DNA of 64,000 nt, taken from VGWG01 sp964580075 (GTDB lineage Bacteria; Verrucomicrobiota; Kiritimatiellia; RFP12; JAAYNR01). Location: contig CAZOJL010000003.1 in NCBI GenBank assembly GCA_964580075.1, positions 1 through 64,000 on the forward strand, in the 5' to 3' direction. The translations under genes were made by a program, and so were the position numbers. The notes beneath the pieces are model-generated. The model made no database searches, was not told where the DNA came from, and worked only from the letters and a program-made list of their open reading frames with translations. Numbering within the stretch: position 1 is the stretch's first letter; each line of letters begins with the position of its first letter. This document shows, piece by piece, positions 44,814 to 53,356 of this stretch.

Positions 44814-45603
44814 AGAGGTCCTCCACCCCCTTAAAGTATTGGCGCCACCTCATTTCCACACGTTCTTGAAAAAAAAGATGATCCCCCAGCCATTTCGAGG
44901 CCTCGAGGGCGATCCCAACCCAGATTTCACGGTCACCCTCGGGGACGCGCCGTCGCGTCTCCGCCGCGAGTCGCTTATAGACTTCGGCCCAGAGCTGCGC
45001 GGTCCAGCTTTTGCCGACGCCAGTCAGCCGCAAAATGGCGGGATGGTTGAGGGGTATCCCCGCGCGCCGGGCGAAGACGACGACGCGATGCTTTTCCGTG
45101 AGGCCCGCCAGGCAGGCACGTGCCACCGCCTCAGCCAGCTCGGGACTTGCGGATTCGGGTTCCCGCGTGTCGGGAAGCAGATCGGCGAGCGTCAGACCGT
45201 CGGTACCCGCGACCACGGCATCGGCTGAGACCTGTCGCAATGCCGGTCCTTCGTGTCGCAGATAGGTTCGCACGGTATCGCGCAGCAGCAGCGACGCGCC
45301 GCTTTCAAACAGGGCGGCATCCGGCGCCGCGTCGCCGCGGTCGCCAATCCATTGCTTGTATCGTTTGCCCGAGCGGGGCGTGCCGACGAGGCTGTACGTC
45401 TCAAAGAGATGAAAGCAGGCGCGGTCGTCAGGCACGACGCCCTCGCAGAAGGTCGCGCCGAGACAGACCTCGAGGTAGTGACGGAAGCGGCGGGCACCGA
45501 ACCGCGTCAGCGCGGCGGCAGTTGCGGCGCTGCAACGACCGATGGCGCAGCGCGCCATCCACTCCTCCCACTGCTCCACGCGGGTCAGCATGCCCCCTGC
45601 CAT
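44806..45603 (-). CDS. Sigma-70 region-4-like protein of unknown role
   Basis: A 265-residue protein. A helix-turn-helix segment near residues 165-215 (ACLAGLTEKHRVVVFARRAG, then ILRLTGVGKSWTAQLWAEVY) resembles sigma-70 region 4 with L-x-EK-R-x-V and a turn before VGKS-W. The N-terminal half is helical (FGARRFRHYLEVCLG) and has no clear region 2. It could be a divergent ECF-like factor or another HTH regulator. ATG 45603 has AAGGAT 5 nt upstream; ATG 45591 is an alternative. First gene of the pair with the 215-residue protein. Confidence 0.5.
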   Translation of the reverse strand: MAGGMLTRVEQWEEWMARCAIGRCSAATAAALTRFGARRFRHYLEVCLGATFCEGVVPDDRACFHLFETYSLVGTPRSGKRYKQWIGDRGDAAPDAALFESGASLLLRDTVRTYLRHEGPALRQVSADAVVAGTDGLTLADLLPDTREPESASPELAEAVARACLAGLTEKHRVVVFARRAGIPLNHPAILRLTGVGKSWTAQLWAEVYKRLAAETRRRVPEGDREIWVGIALEASKWLGDHLFFQERVEMRWRQYFKGVEDLYG

Positions 45604-45644
45604 TTCATCCTTCGGGCCGCGCGCTGCGCTTCGGCGCGGGCGGG

Positions 45645-46721
45645 TTAGACCTGTCCGGCGACCCAATCGCCGACTTCTGTCGTGCTCATCCCCATCTTCC
45701 CGGCTGCCTGGCTTTTCATCTTCGGCGTCGTGGCCATGATGGCCTTCTCCACGGCTGCGGCCGCTTCGCGTTCGCCGAGGGTATCCAGCATCATGCCGGC
45801 GGCACCGATCGCGGCGATCGGGTTGATGACGTTCTTGCCCTGATACTTGGGCGCGGAACCTCCCATCGGCTCAAACATCGAGATGCCGGTCGGATTGATG
45901 TTGCCGCCGGCGGCGATGCCCAGGCCGCCTTGGATCATGGCCCCCAGATCGGTGATGATGTCGCCGAACAGATTCTCGGTCACGACCACATCGAACCACT
46001 CGGGGTTCTTCACAAACCACATGTTGGCAGCGTCGATGTGGTTGTAATCGCGCGTCAGCTCCGGGAAGTCACGGGCGCCCATCTCCTCGAAGGCGCGGAA
46101 CCAGAGGTCGCCGCAGTGGGTCAGCACGTTGCGCTTGTGGACCAGCGTGATCGGCTTGCCGGCATATTTCGGGTTGGTGGCGTTGCGCCGGCGCTTGAGT
46201 TCGAAGGCATAACGCAGGCAACGGTCCACCGTGCGGCGGTCGTAGACCATGAGTTGCGAGGCGATCTCCTCCGTGGTGCCCACGCGCGTGGCGCCGCCCA
46301 TGCCGGTGTAGATGCCGCCGGAATTCTCGCGGATGACCACAAAATCGATGTCCTCAGGCCCCTTCCCCTTGAGCGGCGTTTCCACGCCGGGGAAGAGGCG
46401 CACAGGGCGGAGGTTGATGTACTGATCCAGTGCAAAGCGCATCTTGAGCAGAATGCCGAGTTCGAGAATGCCCGGCTTCACATCCGGATGGCCGATCGCG
46501 CCGAGAAAGATGGAGTGATACTTTTTCATCTCCTCGATGGCCGAGTCAGGCAGCGTCTCGCCCGTGCGCAGGTAGCGCTCGGCGCCAAAATCATACGAGG
46601 TGAAATTGACCTTGAATCCAAACTTGGCGGCCGCCACCTGAAGCACTTTAACGCCTTCACGCGCCACTTCGGGTCCGGTTCCGTCGCCGCCGATCAATGC
46701 GATATTATACGTCTTGCTCAT
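45645..46721 (-). CDS. leuB: 3-isopropylmalate dehydrogenase
   Basis: 358 residues of the isocitrate/isopropylmalate dehydrogenase family, the third step of leucine synthesis. The N-terminus is IALIGGDGTGPEV. The family signature is near residue 240 (FDVVVTENLFGDIITDLGAM) with the metal-binding Asps, then GSAPKYQGKNVINPIAAI as NAD-binding region. The site loop LLKMRFALDQYINLRPVRLF fits isopropylmalate rather than isocitrate, although a relative acting on tartrate or homoisocitrate cannot be excluded. The ATG is preceded by GGAGAG. No other leu gene is near. Confidence 0.85.
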   Translation of the reverse strand: MSKTYNIALIGGDGTGPEVAREGVKVLQVAAAKFGFKVNFTSYDFGAERYLRTGETLPDSAIEEMKKYHSIFLGAIGHPDVKPGILELGILLKMRFALDQYINLRPVRLFPGVETPLKGKGPEDIDFVVIRENSGGIYTGMGGATRVGTTEEIASQLMVYDRRTVDRCLRYAFELKRRRNATNPKYAGKPITLVHKRNVLTHCGDLWFRAFEEMGARDFPELTRDYNHIDAANMWFVKNPEWFDVVVTENLFGDIITDLGAMIQGGLGIAAGGNINPTGISMFEPMGGSAPKYQGKNVINPIAAIGAAGMMLDTLGEREAAAAVEKAIMATTPKMKSQAAGKMGMSTTEVGDWVAGQV

Positions 46722-46846
46722 GCTGGATGCTCTCCTGTAGCCGATTACTGTCCCGCGCCGCCAGACGGCGACGCGACCCCATGAAAAACAGCGGGGTAGT
46801 TTACGGAATTCCACTACCCACGTCGAGACAAATCCCGACAAACTCC

Positions 46847-47028
46847 AGCAATTGGGTGCGTGGCAGTTCTGATGAGGGCGTTAATTCGTAATCGTAATCA
46901 TAATCATAATCCTTTCTCCACCAGGAGATTAGGATCAAGATTAGGGTCACGATTAGGATTAAGATTAGGATTAAGATTAAGATCACGATTAAGTAACCCT
47001 CATCAGAACTGCCATGCGCCCAATTGCT
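46847..47028. mobile_element. GTAATC/GATTAG hexamer palindrome with 32-bp terminal inverted repeats
   Basis: A 182-bp element. Its first and last 32 bp (46847-46878 and 46997-47028) are inverted repeats with two mismatches, both containing GCAGTTCTGATGAGGG or its complement. Inside are GTAATC/ATAATC units, the centre TTCTCCACCAGG, and GATTAG/GATTAA units. Terminal repeat and centre match the element at 16422-16614. No gene is encoded. Confidence 0.75.
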
Positions 47029-47032
47029 GCCT

Positions 47033-47157
47033 GAGGCTCTTACAAAACCCTTGGAAGCGCAGAGAATCAGGGTTCAGAATGCCAGGGTTCAGGCCGGAAA
47101 CGCCTCCTGAACCCCGAACCCTCCGCTTGCACAAACCGGAGGTTTTGCAAGCGCCTC
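47033..47157. repeat. Dispersed intergenic repeat, copy 2 (inverted)
   Basis: The reverse complement of 51-157 with only a few differences. It ends with the hairpin CGCTTGCA/TGCAAGCG (47124-47153) and starts with a degenerate partner (GAGGCTCTTACAAAACC), so it has inverted ends itself. It lies directly beside the hexamer element, so the two repeats share the leuB-recJ spacer. Confidence 0.8.
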
Positions 47158-47213
47158 GCCTATTCCGGTGAATTGTGTGGCACTCACGTCGGTTTCCTTG
47201 TATCGTAACCGGC

Positions 47214-48965
47214 ATGTTGCCCCTGTATGATTGGACCACCCCTGCGGACGACCCCGCCGCCGCCGCGGCTTTGGCCCACGCGCTTGACATTCCGGTTGCG
47301 GCCGCGCGCGTGCTCGCCGCGCGCGGCTGGGCAGACCCCGTTTCGGCCGACCGTTTTCTCAACCCGCGGCTGGCCGACTTGAGCGACCCGCTCGCGTTCC
47401 CCGGCATGGCCGCAGCCGCGGCGCGGCTGTGGCGGGCCGTCGACGCCGGCGAGTCGGTTGTGGTGTTCGGGGATTTCGACGCCGACGGCGTCGCCGCGAC
47501 CGCCATCCTGACCTCGGCCCTGCAGGCCTTCGGCTGCCGTGCGGCGCCGTTCATCCCCGATCGTCTCCAGGAGGGATACGGGATGTCGGCAGCCGCGCTC
47601 TCCCGCCTCTCCGCGCAACATCCCGACGCGCGTCTGGTTGTGACAGTGGACTGCGGCATCACGGCGGGTAATGCGGTGCGCGAACTATGCGCGGGCGGCC
47701 GTGACGTGATCGTGACAGACCACCATGTGCTCGACCCCGACGTCCCCCTTGCCGAGGCGTGCGCCGTCGTCAATCCCCATTTGCCCGGAACGCCGGAAGG
47801 ATGCGATTCGCTGTGCGGCGCGGGAATCGCGTTCAAGCTCGCATGCGCGCTATGGATGACGGGCAAGGCGGCGGGGCGGCCCGGCGTGGCGGCGTGGGAT
47901 CCGCGCGTCTGGTTCGACGCCGTGGCCGTGGCCACTGTGGCGGATGTAGTGCCGCTCTGCGGCGAAAATCGGCTGCTGGTACGGCACGGGCTCAAACGAC
48001 TGCACGAAAATCCCTCCCCCGGACTCAAGGCGCTTTTACGCAAATCCCTCGCCACCGCCGAAGCGCCGACCAGCCATCACCTGGCGTTTCTGCTGGGACC
48101 GCGCATTAACGCCGCCGGACGGATGCGCAACGCCTGGCCTGCCTTTGAACTGCTCTGCACCCGCGACGAAACCGAGGCGCGCGCGCTGTCGGCGACGCTT
48201 GACCAGCTCAACGTCGAGCGCCGCCACACGGAGGAGGCGATCATCACCGAGGCGTTGGAACAGCTCGCCGCCGCGCCTGCAGGAATGGGTGCAGGCGCGA
48301 TCGTCGCGGGCAGCGTCGGCTGGCATCCCGGCACGGTCGGCATCGTCGCGGCCCGGCTCAGCGAGCGATCGGGTGTTCCGGCGGCCGTGGTCTGCCTCCG
48401 CCCCGACGGTGGCGGCCGCGGCTCGCTCCGCGCGGGCCAGGGGTATGACGCGCTCGCCGCCTTGCGGGAGTGCCACGACCTGCTCGACGGGTTCGGCGGA
48501 CACCGGCTCGCCGCCGGGTTTGAGATCAAGCCCGGCCATTTTGACGCGTTTCGCGCGGCGTTCGCCGCTGCCTGCGCCGCACAGCGCCCCGAAGGCTCTG
48601 GACGGCAGGAGCTGACCGTCGACGGCTGGCTCGATCCGCACGAGCTGACAATCGAGCTGTGGCAGGCGCTGGCGCGAATGGAGCCGTTCGGCGAAGGGAA
48701 TGCCCGCCCGCGCTGGGCGATGCGACGTGTGGCGCTTTCCGAGCCGCCGCGCGCGGTCGGCGCCGACGGCGCGCATGTGACGTTCCGGTTCCGGTGTGGC
48801 GATAAGCCTTTTCGGGGCGTGTGGTTTAAGGCGGGGCATCTGCTGGAAGCCGTCACTGCCGCAGGCAATGAACGGTTCGACGTGGCGTTCGAATGTCAGC
48901 TCAACCGTTACGGGGGAAATGAGACGGTCGAGATGCAGATCGTCGACCTGCGTCCCTCGGTTTAA
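47214..48965 (+). CDS. recJ: Single-stranded-DNA exonuclease RecJ
   Basis: 583 residues, a 5'-to-3' exonuclease of recombination and mismatch repair. The DHH domain carries FGDFDADGVAATAIL near residue 85, VTVDCGITAG, and VTDHHVLD with the DHH triad. The DHHA1 domain includes GGRGSLRAGQ-like text and GGHRLAAGFEIK. The C-terminal OB-like part ends NRYGGNETVEMQIVDLRP. The length is normal. The ATG is in the context GGCATG with no strong Shine-Dalgarno. Its promoter must lie in or beside the repeat-filled spacer. Confidence 0.93.
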   Translation: MLPLYDWTTPADDPAAAAALAHALDIPVAAARVLAARGWADPVSADRFLNPRLADLSDPLAFPGMAAAAARLWRAVDAGESVVVFGDFDADGVAATAILTSALQAFGCRAAPFIPDRLQEGYGMSAAALSRLSAQHPDARLVVTVDCGITAGNAVRELCAGGRDVIVTDHHVLDPDVPLAEACAVVNPHLPGTPEGCDSLCGAGIAFKLACALWMTGKAAGRPGVAAWDPRVWFDAVAVATVADVVPLCGENRLLVRHGLKRLHENPSPGLKALLRKSLATAEAPTSHHLAFLLGPRINAAGRMRNAWPAFELLCTRDETEARALSATLDQLNVERRHTEEAIITEALEQLAAAPAGMGAGAIVAGSVGWHPGTVGIVAARLSERSGVPAAVVCLRPDGGGRGSLRAGQGYDALAALRECHDLLDGFGGHRLAAGFEIKPGHFDAFRAAFAAACAAQRPEGSGRQELTVDGWLDPHELTIELWQALARMEPFGEGNARPRWAMRRVALSEPPRAVGADGAHVTFRFRCGDKPFRGVWFKAGHLLEAVTAAGNERFDVAFECQLNRYGGNETVEMQIVDLRPSV

Positions 48966-48980
48966 CCTAAAAAGGGCAGA

Positions 48981-49114
48981 AGACTGTGAGGCTGTAAGGA
49001 TTGGGAGGCTGTCGGTTATGCAAATGGGGTCTGTTCACCATTGGGTGCGCGCGAACAAATCTGTAACCTGTTCATTCTCAACCTTATAGCCTTACTGTCT
49101 TTCAGCCTATAGCC
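48981..49114. repeat. AGGCTGT-type inverted repeat remnant
   Basis: The left arm 48981-49012 has AGACTGTGAGGCTGTAAGGA and GGAGGCTGT; the right arm 49081-49114 has ACCTTATAGCCTTACTGTCT and AGCCTATAGCC. They are roughly complementary with a unit of about 7 bp and a 68-bp loop. It lies between the convergent ends of recJ and epmA and could also act as a terminator for both. Confidence 0.45.
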
Positions 49115-49124
49115 TTTTTCAGGT

Positions 49125-50078
49125 TTAGCGCAACGGGCAGAACGGGCGGACCTCTTCGATGGCCTTGGCGCCGCAGAGGAGCATCACGAGCCGGTCGACA
49201 CCCAGCGCGATGCCGCCTGACGGCGGCAGTCCCGCCTCCAAGGCACCGAGGAACGCTTCATCGAGCGGATACACATCCCGGCCCAATGCCCTCCGTGCTT
49301 CGGCGCAGGCGTAGAAACGGGCGCGCTGGACCTGTGGATCGGTGAGTTCGCCATAGGCATTGGCAATTTCCAATCCGCCAATGTAGAGTTCCCAGCGCTC
49401 GGCCACGGCGGGATCACCGGGTTTCAGTCTGGCCAACGCGGCGGCGGCAGCGGGGTAATCGCTCAGGACCACCGGCCGGTCGCGCGGCAATGCCGGTTCG
49501 ACGCGATTGACCAGGTCGAGATCGAAACGATCCGGATCATAGGCGGCAACGGGATCCCATCCGGCCCAGGTGAGGAAGGCTTCCCGCACGGTCAGCACCT
49601 GCCAGGGCGGGGCGAGATCAACCGTCCCCCCCCCGGGGCCCATCAGCGTGGTACCGCCGCGCGCGGCCTGCGCCACGTGCCGCACCAGGGCCTCGGTATC
49701 CTCGAGGATCTCATCGCTTCCGGAATGCGCGCGGTACCATTCGAGCATCGTAAATTCCGGGTTGTGACGCGCGCCTCGTTCACCTTCGCGGAAGCACGGC
49801 CCCATCTGAAAGATGCGCTCGCACCCGGCGGCGAGCAACCGCTTCATGTGCAGTTCGGGAGAGGTGCGCAGCCAGTGCCCCGGCCCGGCGGGCGGCGCGT
49901 CGATGTGCAGTTCCATCGCGGGCGCCGGAATGCGCACGGGCGTCTCGATTTCGAGGAACCCCCGTGCGATGAAAAAACCGCGGATGGCTGTCAGGGCCCG
50001 GCTGCGCACCGCCAGAAACTCGCGCGTCGGCACGCCGGTGTCGACGGCGGCGACAGGTGATTTCAGATGATCATCCAT
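49125..50078 (-). CDS. epmA: Elongation factor P lysine ligase EpmA (PoxA/GenX)
   Basis: 317 residues, a class II lysyl-tRNA-synthetase catalytic core without the anticodon-binding domain, which is the EpmA architecture. Motif 1 region is FIARGFLEIETPVRIP, motif 2 RIFQMGPCFREGERGARHNP with EFTMLEWY, and motif 3 GGIALGVDRLVMLLCG. EpmA attaches beta-lysine to EF-P. The EpmB and EF-P genes are not in the window. The start is the ATG 24 bp after the CPBP gene. Some such paralogues have other roles. Confidence 0.88.
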   Translation of the reverse strand: MDDHLKSPVAAVDTGVPTREFLAVRSRALTAIRGFFIARGFLEIETPVRIPAPAMELHIDAPPAGPGHWLRTSPELHMKRLLAAGCERIFQMGPCFREGERGARHNPEFTMLEWYRAHSGSDEILEDTEALVRHVAQAARGGTTLMGPGGGTVDLAPPWQVLTVREAFLTWAGWDPVAAYDPDRFDLDLVNRVEPALPRDRPVVLSDYPAAAAALARLKPGDPAVAERWELYIGGLEIANAYGELTDPQVQRARFYACAEARRALGRDVYPLDEAFLGALEAGLPPSGGIALGVDRLVMLLCGAKAIEEVRPFCPLR

Positions 50079-50102
50079 GGTTGCATCGGGTTCCCCGGAC
50101 GC

Positions 50103-50966
50103 TCACTTCACGGCGGCAAAGAAAAAGATAATGCTGGTCGCATTGAAGACCACATGCATGAGGATGGGCGTGACCAGCGAGCCGGTCACGGCATAGCCGA
50201 GCGCAAAACAGCCGCCCGCCACGGCGAGCGGCAGAAAGGTTGGCAGGTGCGCGTGGATGGCGCCGAAGAAAAGCGCCTGCAGCATGATCGCCCGGGTGAA
50301 CGAACCCGATCGGGCGAGCAGCGCCGGGAAGAGAATCCCGCGGAACAGCACCTCCTCCGCGACCGGCGCGGCGATCACGGCCAGGCCGATCACCACCGCC
50401 CGCACGGCAAGCCCGCTTCCGGGCGCGGTCAGCAACGTGAAGACGTCCTGCGGCGCGTCACCCAAGCCGATCCGCCCGCAGATCTCAAAGGAGAGGACCG
50501 ATACCGCCAGCACCGGGGCCACCATTGCCGCACCCAGCGCCACGCCGTTGGCAACGGACCGGCGCCCGTGATCCCCGTTCAAGAAAACATCCCGCACCCG
50601 GCACCCGCGAAACCGGGCGCAGAACACGGCTGCGCCGACCCAGACCGCGTACAGCGTGACAGCCGGCAGCAAGACGGCCAGGGCGGAAGGAGGCGATGTG
50701 GGCGGAAGCGCCGGATCGGGCGCGCGCGAAAAGGCCGCCGCCAGCGCCGCGGGGATCGCGACCAGGAGCACGCAGATCGTCGTCATCACAATCTCCAAAC
50801 TGCCGAACGGACGTGCCACACGCGCCGCCCAGACGCGCACTCCGCCCGTGAACGGCCGCCATACCCGCGACAGCAGAAACAGATTGCCGGCACACGCCGC
50901 CAGCAACGCCAGCACCGCCGCACCGGTCATCATGAAATCCGAATGACGTTCAATCAGTTCCAACAT
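50103..50966 (-). CDS. CPBP-family intramembrane metalloprotease
   Basis: 287 residues with eight or so hydrophobic segments. The CPBP (Abi/Rce1-like) motifs are all present: APVAEEVLFRGIL near residue 205 (EExxxR), FGAIHAHLP (FxxxH), and HVVFNATSI (HxxxN) near the C-terminus. It cleaves membrane substrates or processes small peptides; the target is unknown. The ATG at 50966 is the first in frame with a hydrophobic start. It is upstream of epmA in the same operon. Confidence 0.88.
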   Translation of the reverse strand: MLELIERHSDFMMTGAAVLALLAACAGNLFLLSRVWRPFTGGVRVWAARVARPFGSLEIVMTTICVLLVAIPAALAAAFSRAPDPALPPTSPPSALAVLLPAVTLYAVWVGAAVFCARFRGCRVRDVFLNGDHGRRSVANGVALGAAMVAPVLAVSVLSFEICGRIGLGDAPQDVFTLLTAPGSGLAVRAVVIGLAVIAAPVAEEVLFRGILFPALLARSGSFTRAIMLQALFFGAIHAHLPTFLPLAVAGGCFALGYAVTGSLVTPILMHVVFNATSIIFFFAAVK

Positions 50967-51104
50967 GCCGCCACTGTAGCAAAACAAAGGCGAGCCGTCA
51001 TGTATCCGTTTCTGGCAAAAAACCGTTCTTGCCTTTTCCTGCCGCAACGTGTATATCCCTTTCTGCAAAAGGGGCGTGTCATGCGCCTGACAGGAGGGGC
51101 AGCC

Positions 51105-52598
51105 GTGCATATCAACCCACATGTATCCGCCTTTATCAAGAACTACCCGTATGAAGGGCTCACCTTCGATGATGTCACGTTGATCACGCAGTATGCCGAC
51201 TTCCTGCCTGATGAGACCTCCATCGCAACCCGGTTGACGACCCGCATCGGCCTCAACATCCCCTTTGTCAGCGCCGCCATGGACACCGTCACCGAGGCCC
51301 AGATGGCGATCAGCATGGCGATGCTCGGCGGCATCGGCGTGATTCACAAAAACCTGCCGCCGAACGTGCAGGCCGAACAGGTGCGCAAAGTCAAGCAGTA
51401 CCTCAATGGCCTGATCACCCACCCCGTCGTGTTCCATGCCGACGACACGCTCGATCACATTCAGGAGACGCGCCGCCTGCAGCACCTGGGTTTCAGCGGT
51501 TTTCCCATTACCGACACGACCGGCATCCTTGCGGGAATCATCACCTCCACCGATCTCCGCTTCGCCAAAAACGGTGACGCGCGTGTGAAGGATCTCATGA
51601 CCACGCAAATTGTCACCGCCGCGCCCGACACCACGCTTGAGGACGCCTACCGGATCATGATGGCCAACAAGATCGGCAAGCTCCCGCTGGTTGACACGGC
51701 CGGCAAGCTGGTGGGTCTCTACAGCTTCACCGATGTCAAGGAGTTGATCGAGAACCGCCAGCCCCTCTACAATCGCGACAGCCTTTACCGTTTGCGCGTC
51801 GCCGCCGCCGTGAGCGCAAACGACCATGTCCGCGCCGACCTTCTCGCCGAGCAACACGTCGATGTGTTTGTGGTTGACAGCGCCCACGGCCATTCCAAGG
51901 GCATTCTGGATATGATTCGCTGGCTGGTCCAGCACTATCCCGACATCGATGTGATCGGAGGCAACGTGGCCACCGCCGAGGGAGCGCTTGCGATTCGTGA
52001 TGCCGGCGCGCACGCCGTCAAGATCGGCATCGGTCCCGGCTCCATCTGCACCACCCGCGTCGTCTGCGGCGTCGGGATCCCGCAGATCACGGCGGTCTAC
52101 GAGGCTGCGGCCGCACTCGAGGGATCCATCCCGATCATCGCCGACGGCGGCATCCGTCACTCCGGCGATGTTCCCAAAGCCCTCGTCGCCGGAGCCGACA
52201 GTGTGATGCTCGGGTCGCTCCTCGCGGGCACCGACGAGAGTCCGGGCGAAAAGATCATCCACGAGGGACGTCAGTACGTGATCTACCGGGGCATGGGGAG
52301 CCTCGCGGCAATGAAGGAGGGCCTCGGCAGCCGCCAGCGTTACGCGCAGGACAACACCAAGGACGACGAGCTTGTTCCGCAGGGGGTCGAAGGGATCGTG
52401 CCACATCTGGGAAGCGTCAAAAAGGTGCTGACGCAATTTTGCGGCGGACTGCGTTCGTCCCTCGGCTACTGCGGGGCCCATACCCTTCCGGATCTCCAGC
52501 GCACCGGTCGGCTCTATCGCGTCTCGACCGCTGGTGTTCGCGAAGGCCATCCGCACGACGTCAAGATCATCAAGGAAGCGCCCAACTACCGCTCGTGA
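51105..52598 (+). CDS. guaB: Inosine-5'-monophosphate dehydrogenase
   Basis: 497 residues, NAD-dependent oxidation of IMP to XMP in guanine nucleotide synthesis. The barrel starts YEGLTFDDVTLI. A pair of CBS domains is inserted at about residues 100-215. The catalytic loop is GIGPGSICTTRVVCGVG (active-site Cys), with ADGGIRHSGDVPKAL as phosphate site and the flap QGVEGIVPHLG. The GTG at 51105 is chosen because AGGAGG lies 7 nt upstream; an ATG at 51081 has no such site. Confidence 0.95.
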   Translation: MHINPHVSAFIKNYPYEGLTFDDVTLITQYADFLPDETSIATRLTTRIGLNIPFVSAAMDTVTEAQMAISMAMLGGIGVIHKNLPPNVQAEQVRKVKQYLNGLITHPVVFHADDTLDHIQETRRLQHLGFSGFPITDTTGILAGIITSTDLRFAKNGDARVKDLMTTQIVTAAPDTTLEDAYRIMMANKIGKLPLVDTAGKLVGLYSFTDVKELIENRQPLYNRDSLYRLRVAAAVSANDHVRADLLAEQHVDVFVVDSAHGHSKGILDMIRWLVQHYPDIDVIGGNVATAEGALAIRDAGAHAVKIGIGPGSICTTRVVCGVGIPQITAVYEAAAALEGSIPIIADGGIRHSGDVPKALVAGADSVMLGSLLAGTDESPGEKIIHEGRQYVIYRGMGSLAAMKEGLGSRQRYAQDNTKDDELVPQGVEGIVPHLGSVKKVLTQFCGGLRSSLGYCGAHTLPDLQRTGRLYRVSTAGVREGHPHDVKIIKEAPNYRS

Positions 52599-52703
52599 GG
52601 GTGGGGATCGCGAACTAGAGTCTGATCCGGACGGATAGGCTGTCGTTGGGGGGCCCATCTAGGATGTTGGCGGACGAGAATGAGGAAGAGATAGCCCTGT
52701 GAA

Positions 52704-53002
52704 ATCGGGGTCGGTATCGGTATCGGTATCGGGGTCGAAAGGAGATCGGGATGGCGTTTGGGCACGAGAAACTCGATGTGTACCGGGCGGCCATCGAATA
52801 CGTGGCGAGGGCCTACCGTTTCTGCGAGAACCTCTCCGGCCACCGAAACGCGAAAGACCAGCTTTAAGATTAAGGCCTTGCTGGATCGCATCGTGGCGAT
52901 GCTCACGAAGCTTGGACAACGTGGGTATGCGGTTCACGAACCATCGGGAGCATACCGGACAAATCGCATCGACCCCGATACCGATACCGACCCCGACCCC
53001 GA
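52704..53002. repeat. ATCGGT-type hexamer palindrome around a four-helix-bundle gene
   Basis: The left arm (52704-52737) is built of GGTATC units between GGGGTCG ends; the right arm (52970-53002) is its reverse complement, with GATACC units. Arm and leader (GAAAGGAGATCGGG) match the element at 9701-9894. The loop of about 230 bp holds the deleted four-helix-bundle gene. Confidence 0.85.
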
Positions 53003-53015
53003 GAGAACATCATGA
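52751..53015 (+). pseudogene. Four-helix-bundle (S23/IVP-type) gene, deletion and frameshift
   Basis: The N-terminal 38 codons (MAFGHEKLDVYRAAIEY to GHRNAKDQL) are intact and then hit a stop at 52865. The C-terminal part resumes in another frame with LLDRIVAMLTKLGQRGYAVH and ends IDPDTDTDPDPERTS at 53015. The middle, including the second and third helices, is deleted. The tail is encoded by the right palindrome arm. AAAGGAG precedes the ATG by 6 nt. Family: TIGR02436/PF05635-type proteins first seen inside 23S rRNA. Confidence 0.85.
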
Positions 53016-53051
53016 CCGCCACCGGCGGGAGGCGACTGAATACAGCGCCTT

Positions 53052-53245
53052 CGCCGTGATGTTCTGGTCGTCGGGAAAGCACTGGATGAAAAAGAAAGCC
53101 TGGCACGCAAAACGGAGTTGGACCGAATGGCCGCAATGCTGAGCCGGTTAGGCGGACGAGGCTACTGCGTCGCAGAAGAAGCCGTGGCCTACGAAACCGA
53201 ACTAGCCTAAGTCGGTCCCGATTTCGATAGCGATTTCGATCTCGA
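53052..53245 (+). pseudogene. C-terminal fragment of a second four-helix-bundle gene
   Basis: In frame from 53052 to the stop at 53208-53210: DVLVVGKALDEKESLARKTE, then LDRMAAMLSRLGGRGYCVAE. This is the last half of a four-helix-bundle protein of a different subfamily from its neighbour. No N-terminal part is present. GATTTCGATAGCGATTTCGAT units follow at once (53216-53245), as a single palindrome arm. The stretch 53246-53356 has only a small hairpin near 53275-53300 that may help end gspD. Confidence 0.75.
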
Positions 53246-53356
53246 AGAAAAGATGTCCCACCCACTCGGTGGAGACTTCGGAACGTCTCCGCCTCACCAG
53301 TAGCGTTCCGCCATCCCCAATACCGACCGGCGTAATCGACCGAGGGAAGGGCGGCG

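Noticed and set aside
46880..46995. Telomere-like or coding (Ile-Leu)n / (Asp-Tyr)n repeats
   Set aside because: The apparent peptides are artefacts of translating the GTAATC/GATTAG array; no start signals and both strands give similar runs.
46855..47213. Small RNA or riboswitch upstream of recJ
   Set aside because: The structure seen is explained by the hexamer element and the dispersed repeat; no known RNA motif fits.
50067..51104. Long N-terminal extension of IMP dehydrogenase
   Set aside because: The open frame upstream of 51105 runs antisense through the CPBP gene, is Arg/Gly-rich, and has no ribosome-binding site; AGGAGG before GTG 51105 marks the start.
50967..52658. N-terminal extension of the CPBP protease on the minus strand
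   Set aside because: It is the antisense shadow of guaB; the real start is at 50966.
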